From Bradyrhizobium sp. C9 (GTDB taxonomy: Bacteria; Pseudomonadota; Alphaproteobacteria; Rhizobiales; Xanthobacteraceae): DNA of 64,000 bases. The position numbers and the translations under genes are program-made. The stretch spans positions 1 through 64,000 of the forward strand of contig NZ_NWTG01000015.1 of NCBI RefSeq assembly GCF_002532045.1. Reading direction: 5' to 3'. The notes under the pieces are model-generated. The model saw only the letters and a list, made by a program, of their open reading frames with translations, was not told where the DNA came from and ran no database searches. Numbering within the stretch: the first letter of the stretch is position 1; the number at the start of each line of letters is the position of its first letter. This document shows positions 53,387-61,348 of this stretch, one piece after another.

Positions 53387-55000
53387 ATGGCAAGGGCTCT
53401 CGTTGTACACAGGGATCGGCTACCTCAGTCGCAGAAGATTTATCAGGCGGCACAATACGTCCGCATGTCCACCGATTACCAGCAATACTCGATTGAAAAT
53501 CAGGCGGTGGCAATCGCCGCCTATGCCGAACTCCACAGACTCAGGATTATCCGCACCTATCGTGACGAAGGTGAAAGCGGTCTCAAAATCGAGAACAGAA
53601 CCGGTTTAACTGAACTGATCAATGACGTCCAGGCTGGTCACACGAACTTCGGGCATTTGCTAATTTTCGATGTCAGCCGCTGGGGCCGCTTTCAAGATAT
53701 AGACGAGAGTGCTCACTACGAATTCATCTGCCGAAGGGCCGGCATCAAAGTTGCCTATTGCGCCGAGCAATTCGACAACGACGGGGGCCTGCTTTCGAGC
53801 ATCGTCAAGAATATCAAGAGGGTCATGGCGGCGGAGTTTAGTCGGGAGCTTTCAGCCAAGGTTCTTGCAGGAGCTTTGCGTCTGGCAAGTCACGGATTCA
53901 AGATGGGCGCTCCAGCACCTTATGGTCTAGAACGACGGCTCGTTGACGATAAATGCAGGGCGAAAGGAGTTCTGCAAAGCGGCGAGCGGAAGTCCCTTAC
54001 AACCGACCGTGTAAAACTTGGGCCAGGTTCGCCGGATCAAGTCGCCGTCGTGAAGTGGGTCTTCGATGAATATCTACGATGCAACTCGCAGGCGGAAATC
54101 GTACGAAAGCTTAACCGACGAGGCGTCCTTACTAACCGAGGATACCGATGGCAGCAAAGTGCGATCAGCACACTTCTTCATAACGAAGCTTATATCGGTA
54201 ACATCATCTACAATCGCGACACTGAGAAGCTAGGAGCGAGGCGAACGCACAATCCCAGAGAGCTCTGGATCAGAAGTGAGGGAGCGATCGAGCCAATCGT
54301 CAAGCGTGACACATTTCTGCGCGCAAAAAGGGTGATGGAAGAGCGTTGCGTGCGAATTTCCGAGAAGGAGATGCTGTCGCGCATTCGCAAGGTTCTGATG
54401 AAGAAAGGCAAGCTCAATGCCTCGATTATCAGAGCAAGCCCCGGGTTACCCTCGCTCTCCTCATGTCTATTCCACTTCGGCACACTTCGAAATCTCTATC
54501 GGTTGATTGGCTATGCGGGCAACCAAGGCCGCTTCGATAAGCTTGACGCCCACAGAAGGTGGGTCGATTTCCACCTCGAAAATGCCAACCGTCTGCGAGA
54601 AGCCTTTGAGGATGCGGGTAGGTGCGCCACACTCGATCGGTCGATCGAATGTTTGCGGTTAAATAATGCGGTGAACATCTGCTTCCGAGTGGCCAAATGG
54701 CGCAAGTATGGGCTCCAGCCGCTGCGCTGGGCGCTGGTTCAGCGCGTGGGGTCGCCGAAGGGGTGGGTCGTTGCGCTAAGGATGGGTGAGAACAACGAGG
54801 CCGTCATGGACTATCTACTGTTGCCGTCGACATCGCTTTCATTCAAGGGCGGGGTATTCCGGTTTTCGCAGGACACGCTGGCGGTTCACAAAATCGAGCG
54901 CTTTCAGACTTTCGAAGGGTTGTCTCGATCGCTCGTAAAGCGAATCTGTAAGAGGACGAGCAAAACAGAGCAGACTAAGAGAGGCCAGCTGTCTAAGTAG
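53387..55000 (+). CDS. Large serine recombinase with unusual C-terminus
   Basis: 537-aa site-specific recombinase. The resolvase catalytic domain has YVRMSTDYQQYSIENQ with the nucleophile Ser, ESGLKIENRTGL, the active-site strand HLLIFDVSRWGRFQDI and the long helix with SRELSAKV. The recombinase domain follows (APAPYGLERRLV to SAISTLLHNEAYIGNIIYN). The last about 200 residues lack the zinc-ribbon and coiled coil of phage integrases; instead KGKLNASIIRASPGLPS with FGTLRNLYRLIGY resembles a small DNA-binding repeat seen with homing nucleases. GGAG precedes the ATG. Lower GC and different codon use than its neighbours point to transfer. Confidence 0.9.
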   Translation: MARALVVHRDRLPQSQKIYQAAQYVRMSTDYQQYSIENQAVAIAAYAELHRLRIIRTYRDEGESGLKIENRTGLTELINDVQAGHTNFGHLLIFDVSRWGRFQDIDESAHYEFICRRAGIKVAYCAEQFDNDGGLLSSIVKNIKRVMAAEFSRELSAKVLAGALRLASHGFKMGAPAPYGLERRLVDDKCRAKGVLQSGERKSLTTDRVKLGPGSPDQVAVVKWVFDEYLRCNSQAEIVRKLNRRGVLTNRGYRWQQSAISTLLHNEAYIGNIIYNRDTEKLGARRTHNPRELWIRSEGAIEPIVKRDTFLRAKRVMEERCVRISEKEMLSRIRKVLMKKGKLNASIIRASPGLPSLSSCLFHFGTLRNLYRLIGYAGNQGRFDKLDAHRRWVDFHLENANRLREAFEDAGRCATLDRSIECLRLNNAVNICFRVAKWRKYGLQPLRWALVQRVGSPKGWVVALRMGENNEAVMDYLLLPSTSLSFKGGVFRFSQDTLAVHKIERFQTFEGLSRSLVKRICKRTSKTEQTKRGQLSK

Positions 55001-55639
55001 GCGTTCGTTGGAGCAGCGTCATGTTCAATATTAAGCACACTGCTCGGGATTGTACGCTCTCAAGCCTCCCAACTCTTTGGCAGATTTCCGTCTGTGACGA
55101 CTTCGGTGCACCGGTCTGACCGGCGCCGCCAATTTTTTGGCGCAGGCCGGCTAAGTGGCGGCCTGCCACGTTTTTTAGATGAGTCTAATCGACGCCTGTG
55201 GTCGGTCCATTACGACGTTTGCTACGACTGCATCAAAGCGGAGCGCGTATCACATTGACAAGGAGTCATATGTACGTGTCCTAGAGTGACGCGCAAGCAT
55301 CCGGCACCGCAACAAGATTGCAGGACTGTGCTTAGCCTCACAATGCGCACCATCCTAGTGTGATCGGCGATGGGTTCGGCCGTATGGGACGAAGATGGTC
55401 GACAGCAGCGCGGACTCTCATGTAACTTCGCTCGCGTCGACGACCTGCCCGCACTGGAGCGCAGTGTGATGGCCTCTTGCGCGGGGAATGGTCCGGTACG
55501 TTCACAAGGGAGTTCGCAGCGGCTACGCCTGCCCTGATCTTATCCTGCATCGCGAACATCACGAGTAACGTGGGTCGATGCCGGCGCGGAGTCCGATCAA
55601 TTGAACCTCCGATCAATTCACCCAAGGGAGAACCGAGCG
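55001..55639. other. 639-bp region without a supported gene, downstream of the recombinase
   Basis: A frame at 55338-55625 (minus) has no ribosome site and a composition unlike a protein. A CCGGT/ACCGG stem near 55111-55123, followed by T-rich AATTTTTT, could stop recombinase transcription. The rest shows no signature I can name and may be remains of the island's edge. Confidence 0.35.
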
Positions 55640-56062
55640 ATGAATCACACTGGAAACTGCTTTTGCGGCGCCGTCGAGCTCAAGGTCACCGGAGAGCCTG
55701 AGGCGATGGGCTATTGCCACTGCCGTTCATGCCGTTCCTGGTCCGGCGGCCCGGTGAATGCGTTCAGCCTCTGGAAGCCCGAGGCGGTCGAAGTCACCAA
55801 GGGCGCCGATCATCTCGGGACGTTCGAGAAGACCGCGATGAGCCAGCGCAAATACTGCACCAAGTGCGGCGGTCACCTGATGACGAACCACCCGACGCTT
55901 GGGCTCGTCGACGTGTTCACGGCAACGATCCCAACGCTGAAATTCAGCCCCGGCGTTCACGTCAACTATTCCGAGGCGGTGTTGCCGATACGCGATGGCC
56001 TGCCGAAGCTGAAGGACTTTCCGGCCGAGTTCGGCGGCTCGGGCGAAATGATCGCCGAATAG
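55640..56062 (+). CDS. GFA-family (glutathione-dependent formaldehyde-activating fold) protein
   Basis: 140-aa zinc protein of the CENP-V/GFA domain. Zinc cysteines lie in NCFCGAVEL (6, 8), YCHCRSCRSWSG (about 25-30) and YCTKCGGHL (about 72-75). It is shorter than true Gfa (187 aa, at 8565) and lacks its extra segments, so formaldehyde activity should not be assumed. Start at 55640, behind GGGAGA; a frame opening at 55601 adds 13 poor residues. A 13-bp hairpin follows the stop. Confidence 0.9.
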   Translation: MNHTGNCFCGAVELKVTGEPEAMGYCHCRSCRSWSGGPVNAFSLWKPEAVEVTKGADHLGTFEKTAMSQRKYCTKCGGHLMTNHPTLGLVDVFTATIPTLKFSPGVHVNYSEAVLPIRDGLPKLKDFPAEFGGSGEMIAE

Positions 56063-56076
56063 CGCGACGGTTCTCA

Positions 56077-56107
56077 AGCGGGTGGCGACGGAGAGTCGCT
56101 ACCCGCT
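56077..56107 (+). terminator. 13-bp hairpin after the GFA-fold gene
   Basis: AGCGGGTGGCGAC and GTCGCTACCCGCT pair over 13 bp with one G-U around a five-base loop, 14 bp after the stop codon. Only a weak pyrimidine stretch follows. Likely the transcript end; the 246 bp to the next gene show nothing else. Confidence 0.6.
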
Positions 56108-56353
56108 AAGGTCCATTCTTCCGCTGGCCGGCGCGCTGACAGATCCGGTATCCGGCGGATTTCCTTGATATTCGAATCGTTTGCCCCGTGTCAGCGCTGC
56201 CCCTTGCCGGTGACAGCCATGTCAGGCGAAGGTCCCGCCCTGCAAAATCCGGGTTTGGTTCTGGTGACGCCCTTCCGCTAAAAGGCAGGCAGCGCCGGTC
56301 CTGGCAAGGGCCGTCGTATTTCGCCTGACAAATAACAGAGGAAGCGTCAGATC

Positions 56354-57613
56354 ATGACCAAACCAGAATTGCCAGGGCGCACGCCGCGCGGGGAGGGAGT
56401 TCCGACGGCGCTCGATGGCCTGCTGGTGGTCGACTTCACCCGCGTCGTTGCCGGCCCGGCCTGCACGCAAACGCTGGCCGATTTCGGGGCCGAGGTCATC
56501 AAGATCGAGAATCCGGACGGTGGGGACGACACGCGCGCCTATGAGCACGCCGAAATCGGCGGGGAAAGCGCAGCGTATCTGAGCCTTAACCGCAACAAGC
56601 GTGGCATTGCGCTCGATTTCAACAATCCGGCCGCGCTTGAAGTCGCGCGCGCGTTGATTGCCAAGGCGGATGTCGTGGTGGAGAATTTCTCCGGCGGCGT
56701 GATGAAGAAATTTGGTCTCGACTATGCGTCGGTGGCACCGACCAATCCGCGGCTGATCTATTGCTCGATCTCCGCCTATGGCCGCAAGGGCGATTTCGCA
56801 CTGCGCCCCGGCTTCGACCCGATCACGCAGGCCGAAAGCGGCTTCATGTCGCTCAACGGCTTTCCGGACGGCGAACCTGTGCGCACCGGGCCACCGATCG
56901 TGGACATGGCAACCGGCATGTCGGCCTGCAACGCCATCCTGCTCGCCTTGATTGCTCGGGATCGGCTCGGTCGCGGGCAGCAAGTCGAGGTCGCGTTGAT
57001 CGACACCGCGGTGTCGATGACCGGCTTCTACGGCATGGCCTATCTCATCAACGGCAACAACCCCGGCCGTTTCGGCAACTCACCGAACGGTTCGCCGACC
57101 GTCGGCGTCTACCGGGCGTCCGATGGTCCGCTCTATATGGCCTGCGCCAACGACCGGCTCTATCGCCGGCTCGTGACCGACGTGCTCGAGCGCCCGGATC
57201 TCGTCACCGACCCCGAGTTTGCTCACCGCAAGGCGCGGACCGCCAACAAGGAGAAGCTGCGCTCCATCATCGCGAGCGTGTTTGCAAGCGACACGCTCGA
57301 GCACTGGATGGCAAAGATGAAGAAGGCCAATATTCCGGTTGGCTATCTGCGCACGGTCGAGGAAGGCTTCAACGCACCCGAGGTGCGCGATCGTCATCGC
57401 CTGAGCAAGATCGCGCATCCGACCGCCGGCTCGGTTCCGAACATCGAGTCGCCGGTCAATATGAGCCTGACGCCGACGGTCGATCCCGTCGCGGCACCGC
57501 TGCTCGGTCAGCACACCCGGGATGTGTTGAGCAAGACGCTTGGCTACGACGACAGGCGCATCGCCGCGTTGGCCGAGGCAGGCGCATTCGGCAAGCCAGG
57601 CAACACCGGCTAG
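56354..57613 (+). CDS. Class III (CaiB/BaiF) CoA-transferase
   Basis: 419-aa enzyme, third of its class in the window. Signatures: LLVVDFTRVVAGPACTQTLA, GAEVIKIENPDGGDDTR, NRNKRGIALDFNNP, ENFSGGVMKKFGL and the catalytic Asp in RPGFDPITQAESGFM. AGAGGAAG precedes the ATG. No transporter or hydratase adjoins it, so the acid it activates is unknown; oxalate, carnitine and aryl-succinate relatives exist in the family. A tight hairpin follows at 57661-57686. Confidence 0.93.
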   Translation: MTKPELPGRTPRGEGVPTALDGLLVVDFTRVVAGPACTQTLADFGAEVIKIENPDGGDDTRAYEHAEIGGESAAYLSLNRNKRGIALDFNNPAALEVARALIAKADVVVENFSGGVMKKFGLDYASVAPTNPRLIYCSISAYGRKGDFALRPGFDPITQAESGFMSLNGFPDGEPVRTGPPIVDMATGMSACNAILLALIARDRLGRGQQVEVALIDTAVSMTGFYGMAYLINGNNPGRFGNSPNGSPTVGVYRASDGPLYMACANDRLYRRLVTDVLERPDLVTDPEFAHRKARTANKEKLRSIIASVFASDTLEHWMAKMKKANIPVGYLRTVEEGFNAPEVRDRHRLSKIAHPTAGSVPNIESPVNMSLTPTVDPVAAPLLGQHTRDVLSKTLGYDDRRIAALAEAGAFGKPGNTG

Positions 57614-57660
57614 CCGTTCAGCCCGAACCAGATATCAGATACGCGCTAACCGCCTGACCT

Positions 57661-57686
57661 GAGGCGAGAGGGAGACCTCTCGCCTC
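57661..57686 (+). terminator. Perfect 11-bp hairpin with GNRA loop after the CoA-transferase
   Basis: GAGGCGAGAGG and CCTCTCGCCTC pair perfectly around a GAGA tetraloop, 47 bp after the stop codon. No T-run follows. A likely transcript end shared with the convergent small gene at 57765. Confidence 0.65.
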
Positions 57687-57764
57687 GCAGGACGTCGGTT
57701 CGGGTGTCACCGGCCCTCGCCGCGTGCCGGTGGCCTTCGACCTGGAACTGGCCCGTTCGGGACG

Positions 57765-57950
57765 TCAGTTCGGCTTGCTGCGCAAGTTGTTCCTTGGCAT
57801 ACTTTCAACTTCCTCGGGCTCCGCCCGATCGATTTCGAGACGGGCCATCCGGAGTATCAAGGTTGCCGTGGTCAGGCCGAGGCGTTCGGCCTCTTGCGCT
57901 GCGGTGTCGACCTTCTGGGCCAAGCCTTCACGTTTACCTGGGTATGCCAT
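57765..57950 (-). CDS. 61-residue helical protein of unknown function
   Basis: MAYPGKREGLAQKVDTAAQE then AERLGLTTATLILRMARLEIDRAEPEEV. The composition is that of a small soluble helical protein with an acidic tail. It diverges from the 60-aa gene at 57976 across 25 bp. Protein-like composition and the compact divergent pair support a real gene; no family is known to me. Confidence 0.5.
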   Translation of the reverse strand: MAYPGKREGLAQKVDTAAQEAERLGLTTATLILRMARLEIDRAEPEEVESMPRNNLRSKPN

Positions 57951-57975
57951 TCGTAGTCCTCACTTAAGGTGCGAG

Positions 57976-58158
57976 ATGAAAAATCCCACATACGTTGCAG
58001 AGCTGCAGAACAAGCTCGGAGCTCCATCGAGCGAAACACTGGAAAGCCTGCGACTGTTGAAGGCTTTCCTTCGACTTGCGCCCGACCAGCGTTCCGAGGT
58101 CATTGAGCTGGTCGAACGTTTGGCGGTTGAGCCGCCGCGCGATCCCTCACTGTCCTGA
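57976..58158 (+). CDS. 60-residue helical protein of unknown function
   Basis: MKNPTYVAELQNKLGAPSSE then TLESLRLLKAFLRLAPDQRS and EVIELVERLAVEP. It has a helix-turn-helix-like rhythm (SRLLKAFLRLAPDQRSEVIEL) resembling the small protein linkers of regulatory proteins, but no proven family. GGTGCGAG is upstream of the ATG. It pairs divergently with the gene at 57765. Confidence 0.5.
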   Translation: MKNPTYVAELQNKLGAPSSETLESLRLLKAFLRLAPDQRSEVIELVERLAVEPPRDPSLS

Positions 58159-58181
58159 GGTGTTCGCGTTTTTCCTGGACG

Positions 58182-58502
58182 TCAGTTGTTCATTGGCCTA
58201 GCGGGCGGCTGTGTCGCGATCACGTAGATTGCACCACCCTCGAGCGCTTCGGATTGATGCCGGGTGCCGGCAGGCAGCATGATGGTGTCGCCGGCGCCGA
58301 CCACCCGCTCACCGCCGTCCCAGATGAAGTTCAACCGGCCGCTGATAATCATCAGGATTTCATCGACCGGATGGGTATGGAAGTGATGCACCTTGCCGGC
58401 TGCATCATGCTGCAGTTCGACGGAGCCTTGGGCCGGGAGCAGGTTCAGGATCTCCGGATCGATGGCAAATTCGGTCTTCGTGCCCGCGAAGATTTGGGTC
58501 AT
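58182..58502 (-). CDS. Cupin-domain protein
   Basis: 106-aa single-domain cupin beginning MTQIFAGTKTEFAIDPEILN. Metal motif 1 is HHFHTHPVDEILMIISGRL (His pair, Glu) and motif 2 is IMLPAGTRHQSEA with the last His. Cupins of this size serve as sensors, isomerases or dioxygenases. Its start overlaps the YqcI/YcgG gene by 4 bp (ATGA), making it the last gene of the operon. The longer frame to 58940 is antisense-type noise. Confidence 0.85.
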   Translation of the reverse strand: MTQIFAGTKTEFAIDPEILNLLPAQGSVELQHDAAGKVHHFHTHPVDEILMIISGRLNFIWDGGERVVGAGDTIMLPAGTRHQSEALEGGAIYVIATQPPARPMNN

Positions 58503-59254
58503 GCTGCCTGTTCCTTGTTCGCGATAGCTGGCGTCTTGTTCTGCGCGAGCTTGGCAAAAGGGCAGCCTCCGCTCGCATTGTTGTCGTCGTGCAGGAAGTA
58601 CTGCAGATATTCGCGGCCATCGGTCGCGCCGTAGCGGCCAAGAAGCGGAGAGGGGCTGGCGCCGTCGTACGGGATCAGGCGCTTGCGGACCTCGGCGAAC
58701 GCGGCGGTCGCGGCCTTTTCCGTCCCGAGGATCTTGTCGAACACCCAGCGCGGCTGGAACGTGAGCATGAAGGCGCTGGATCGGCGGCTCTGGCGCATCA
58801 CATGGGCCGGCGTCGTGCACACGACGAAGATCGGCTCGCCCGCGAACGAGAACTCCCACATTGGATGGTCGATCTGCTCCGGAATGTCTGACGGCCATGG
58901 GTTCTTGTCCAGGCGCGCGAGCTGGTCGAGCGTCAGCCACATCTTGCGATAGTAGGCATCGAGCGTCTGCACGGGGCGGGGTCGCGTGAACACGATCAAG
59001 GAGGTGTTGGGACCGAACGAGCGCGCCTCCGAAACATATTGTGCGAGCTGCTCGCCGAGCACAGCAACGTCATACGGATCGAGGAAAAGATAGCGCAGCT
59101 GATCCTGGCGATGTCCGGTCACCCCGAACACGCAAGGGAACGGCCTTGCCTCGCTGCTCATCTGCGCTTCAAATTCGGAGAACATCACGCTTTGCCAGCT
59201 GCTGACCGGAAAGTTTGCCGCGACTTCGCCTTTTCTCAAGAACAAGCGCTCCAT
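58499..59254 (-). CDS. YqcI/YcgG-family protein
   Basis: 251-aa soluble protein. The two family landmarks are present: FPC near the N-terminus (ARPFPCVFG, about 39-41) and CPF near the C-terminus (GGCPFAKLA, about 231-233). From memory, some family members are haem-containing N-oxygenases in small-molecule pathways; I could not verify this. The ATG at 59254 is chosen since AGGGGG lies just upstream; 59272 is an alternative. It is between an MFS transporter (25 bp upstream) and the cupin. Confidence 0.82.
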   Translation of the reverse strand: MERLFLRKGEVAANFPVSSWQSVMFSEFEAQMSSEARPFPCVFGVTGHRQDQLRYLFLDPYDVAVLGEQLAQYVSEARSFGPNTSLIVFTRPRPVQTLDAYYRKMWLTLDQLARLDKNPWPSDIPEQIDHPMWEFSFAGEPIFVVCTTPAHVMRQSRRSSAFMLTFQPRWVFDKILGTEKAATAAFAEVRKRLIPYDGASPSPLLGRYGATDGREYLQYFLHDDNNASGGCPFAKLAQNKTPAIANKEQAA

Positions 59255-59279
59255 AACACCCCCTACACTCATAACGACA

Positions 59280-60575
59280 CTAACGAGCTATCAACTTGCT
59301 TCTCATCAATAGCGGCCCGGCTACACCCGGCAGCGACATGAGAAGCAGAATGACGATCAAGGCGCTGTAACCGCCGTCACCGATCGCGCCCGTGTTGTGC
59401 ACGGCGTCGGTTCCGGAGGCGTTGCTGGCGGCAAGCATCGCAAAGCCGATGATCGGCTGCGAGACGCCGGCGAAGATTCCGGCAGCGGTGGTGTTCACAG
59501 AGGCGCCGACACCGATCAGCTCGGAGGTGTAGAGCTTCTTCACGCATTTCAGCACCAGCGGGACGGTGCCGCCGGCGACGAGCCCCAAGGCCGTGAACAC
59601 GACGGTGACGTAGGCGAGACCAAATGTCCGGGCAATCGGCGGCAGCAACAGCGCGATCAGCAGCATGCGTAATACGCAAATGCCGATCAACGCGCGGTCG
59701 AGCGCCGCCGCGGCACGATCGGCAGCGTGACCGAGGAAGATCGAGCCGAGCGCATTGCCGATCATGAAGGCGAGCAGCGGCGTTCCGGCAGCGGTCGGGG
59801 AGATATGGAAGAAGTGGGCGACCATCGGAATGCCCCAGACGCCCGACAGCGTCGTCACGACCGCGAAGTGCGACGCGAACGTCATTGCGCAGCCCCAGTT
59901 CGCGACATGGGCCAGCGATTGCCGCGCAGCGATCACGACGCCCTTCAGCGTCTTGTTGCTGTGCGAAGCCGGATCTGGCTTGAGCGCGAGCTTGGCGAAG
60001 GCGAGGTTGGCAAGACCAATGCAGGCGATGAACAGGAAGCAGGCCCGCCAGCCGAACCCCGAGACGGCGGCTGCGAGCGGCGTGGTCGCAATTACGCCTC
60101 CGACATAGCCGGAGACCTGCGAGATGCCAGACATCATGCCGAACCGCTCGTCAGCGAAGCTTTGTGCCACGAGCTTCAGGAGCGCCGTGAAGACCAGCGC
60201 ATCGCCGCAGGCGACAATCAGGCGCGCAGCAAAAACGTCGAGCAGGTTCGGCGCCAGCGCGAACGCTGCGCTGCCGAGCGACGAGGCGATCATGCTGACG
60301 AGGACGACGCGTTTGACGCCGTAACGATCGACCAGCAGGCCGGCCGGAATCTGCATCAAGGTGTAGCCCCAGAAATAGCTCGAGGCGAGCATCGCAACAC
60401 CGGCCGCATCGGTGTTGAAGTCGTGCATGAAACTGAGGTTGGCCGATTGCGGCGACACGCGCTGCAGGAAGGCGATGGCGTAGGCGATGGCCACCGCCGT
60501 CCAGGCGAGATAGGCGCGGTCGGTGAAGCGCGACGTCGGGGCGTAAACGGCTTGTTGTCCGAGCATCGACATCAC
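59280..60575 (-). CDS. Major facilitator superfamily transporter
   Basis: 431-aa inner-membrane protein with 12 predicted helices. The loop 2-3 motif GLLVDRYGVKRVVLV is the MFS G-x-x-x-D-R-x-G signature, and a second one appears in the C-terminal half (GHAADRAAAALDRAL). The central loop is 20-25 residues. Substrate and direction are unknown; in this operon export or uptake of a small metabolite is likely. The start overlaps the stop of the GNAT-like gene (ATGA). Confidence 0.9.
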   Translation of the reverse strand: MMSMLGQQAVYAPTSRFTDRAYLAWTAVAIAYAIAFLQRVSPQSANLSFMHDFNTDAAGVAMLASSYFWGYTLMQIPAGLLVDRYGVKRVVLVSMIASSLGSAAFALAPNLLDVFAARLIVACGDALVFTALLKLVAQSFADERFGMMSGISQVSGYVGGVIATTPLAAAVSGFGWRACFLFIACIGLANLAFAKLALKPDPASHSNKTLKGVVIAARQSLAHVANWGCAMTFASHFAVVTTLSGVWGIPMVAHFFHISPTAAGTPLLAFMIGNALGSIFLGHAADRAAAALDRALIGICVLRMLLIALLLPPIARTFGLAYVTVVFTALGLVAGGTVPLVLKCVKKLYTSELIGVGASVNTTAAGIFAGVSQPIIGFAMLAASNASGTDAVHNTGAIGDGGYSALIVILLLMSLPGVAGPLLMRSKLIAR

Positions 60576-61285
60576 ACCCTCGCGTAACCCACCGAGAACA
60601 GGGCATCTGCTGAATTCGGAATCTTCCGCGACATCGCAGCATCGACCAGCGATGCGGTGCCACGATAGGCCTGCCGATGGTGTTTAATGTGGCCGTAAGC
60701 GCCCCGCATGATCATATCGGGCAGCTCGAGCGGCTTGCCCGGATAGAGCGAAGTGCACATCTCGACACAGGCCGCCTGCAATGCCGGGTCCTGCGCATCG
60801 TCGAGCAACGATGGAGAAACTTTCTCGCAAATTTTAGCGTTCGCTGCCCAGACGATCGGATTGCGGGTCCGCCAGCCATAGAGCACGTTGCCGTCGGCCC
60901 TCTCGGCGGCGCCCGAGCATCTCAGTACTTCCGCCGTAAAGAAGCCGTAGAGGCCGCGACCCTGATGCGCCGGGACTACTTCCGTGCCGCTGCGATAGAT
61001 TCCAAGTCCGGCCGACATCTGCAGGATGCGGTAGACCGAGAAGGCCACGAGGCCGGAGCCGTCATAGACGAGGATCAGGCTGTACTTCTTGTCGAAGGGT
61101 GAGGAGGTTGCCGTCCAGTGCGGCTCGGTGGCCTGCCAGTTGACGGCAATGATGCCGTTCATGGCGTCCATCAGCGGCTGGCGGTCGCGGGCTTCGATCC
61201 GGGAGGCATCGGGTAGACTGTAGATCGCGTAATCCGTCCAAGGCGATTTGATCGCCTCGTATCCGCTGCCCAGATTTCGCGACAT
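60572..61285 (-). CDS. GNAT-like protein of unknown function
   Basis: 237-aa protein, first gene of the operon. The middle segment GTEVVPAHQGRGLYGFFTAE resembles the acetyl-CoA motif of GNAT enzymes (Q-G-R-G-L), preceded by a strand VAFSVYRI and followed by a partner strand NVLYGWRTRN. The N- and C-terminal parts are not recognised. The ATG at 61285 has GGAG eight bases upstream; the longer start at 61306 has none. It lies 63 bp from the divergent GlxA-type regulator. Confidence 0.65.
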   Translation of the reverse strand: MSRNLGSGYEAIKSPWTDYAIYSLPDASRIEARDRQPLMDAMNGIIAVNWQATEPHWTATSSPFDKKYSLILVYDGSGLVAFSVYRILQMSAGLGIYRSGTEVVPAHQGRGLYGFFTAEVLRCSGAAERADGNVLYGWRTRNPIVWAANAKICEKVSPSLLDDAQDPALQAACVEMCTSLYPGKPLELPDMIMRGAYGHIKHHRQAYRGTASLVDAAMSRKIPNSADALFSVGYARV

Positions 61286-61348
61286 GGCAGAACTCCAGAA
61301 TTCCATTGCAAGCTATACAGGGCAGCCTCGAATGGCTTAAAGGACAAT

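Noticed and set aside
55338..55625. 95-residue minus-strand frame
   Set aside because: Composition not protein-like, and it overlaps the leader of the GFA-fold gene.
53387..55639. Attachment-site repeats flanking the recombinase island
   Set aside because: No convincing direct repeat or tRNA end could be found by eye near 52.4 and 55.6 kb.
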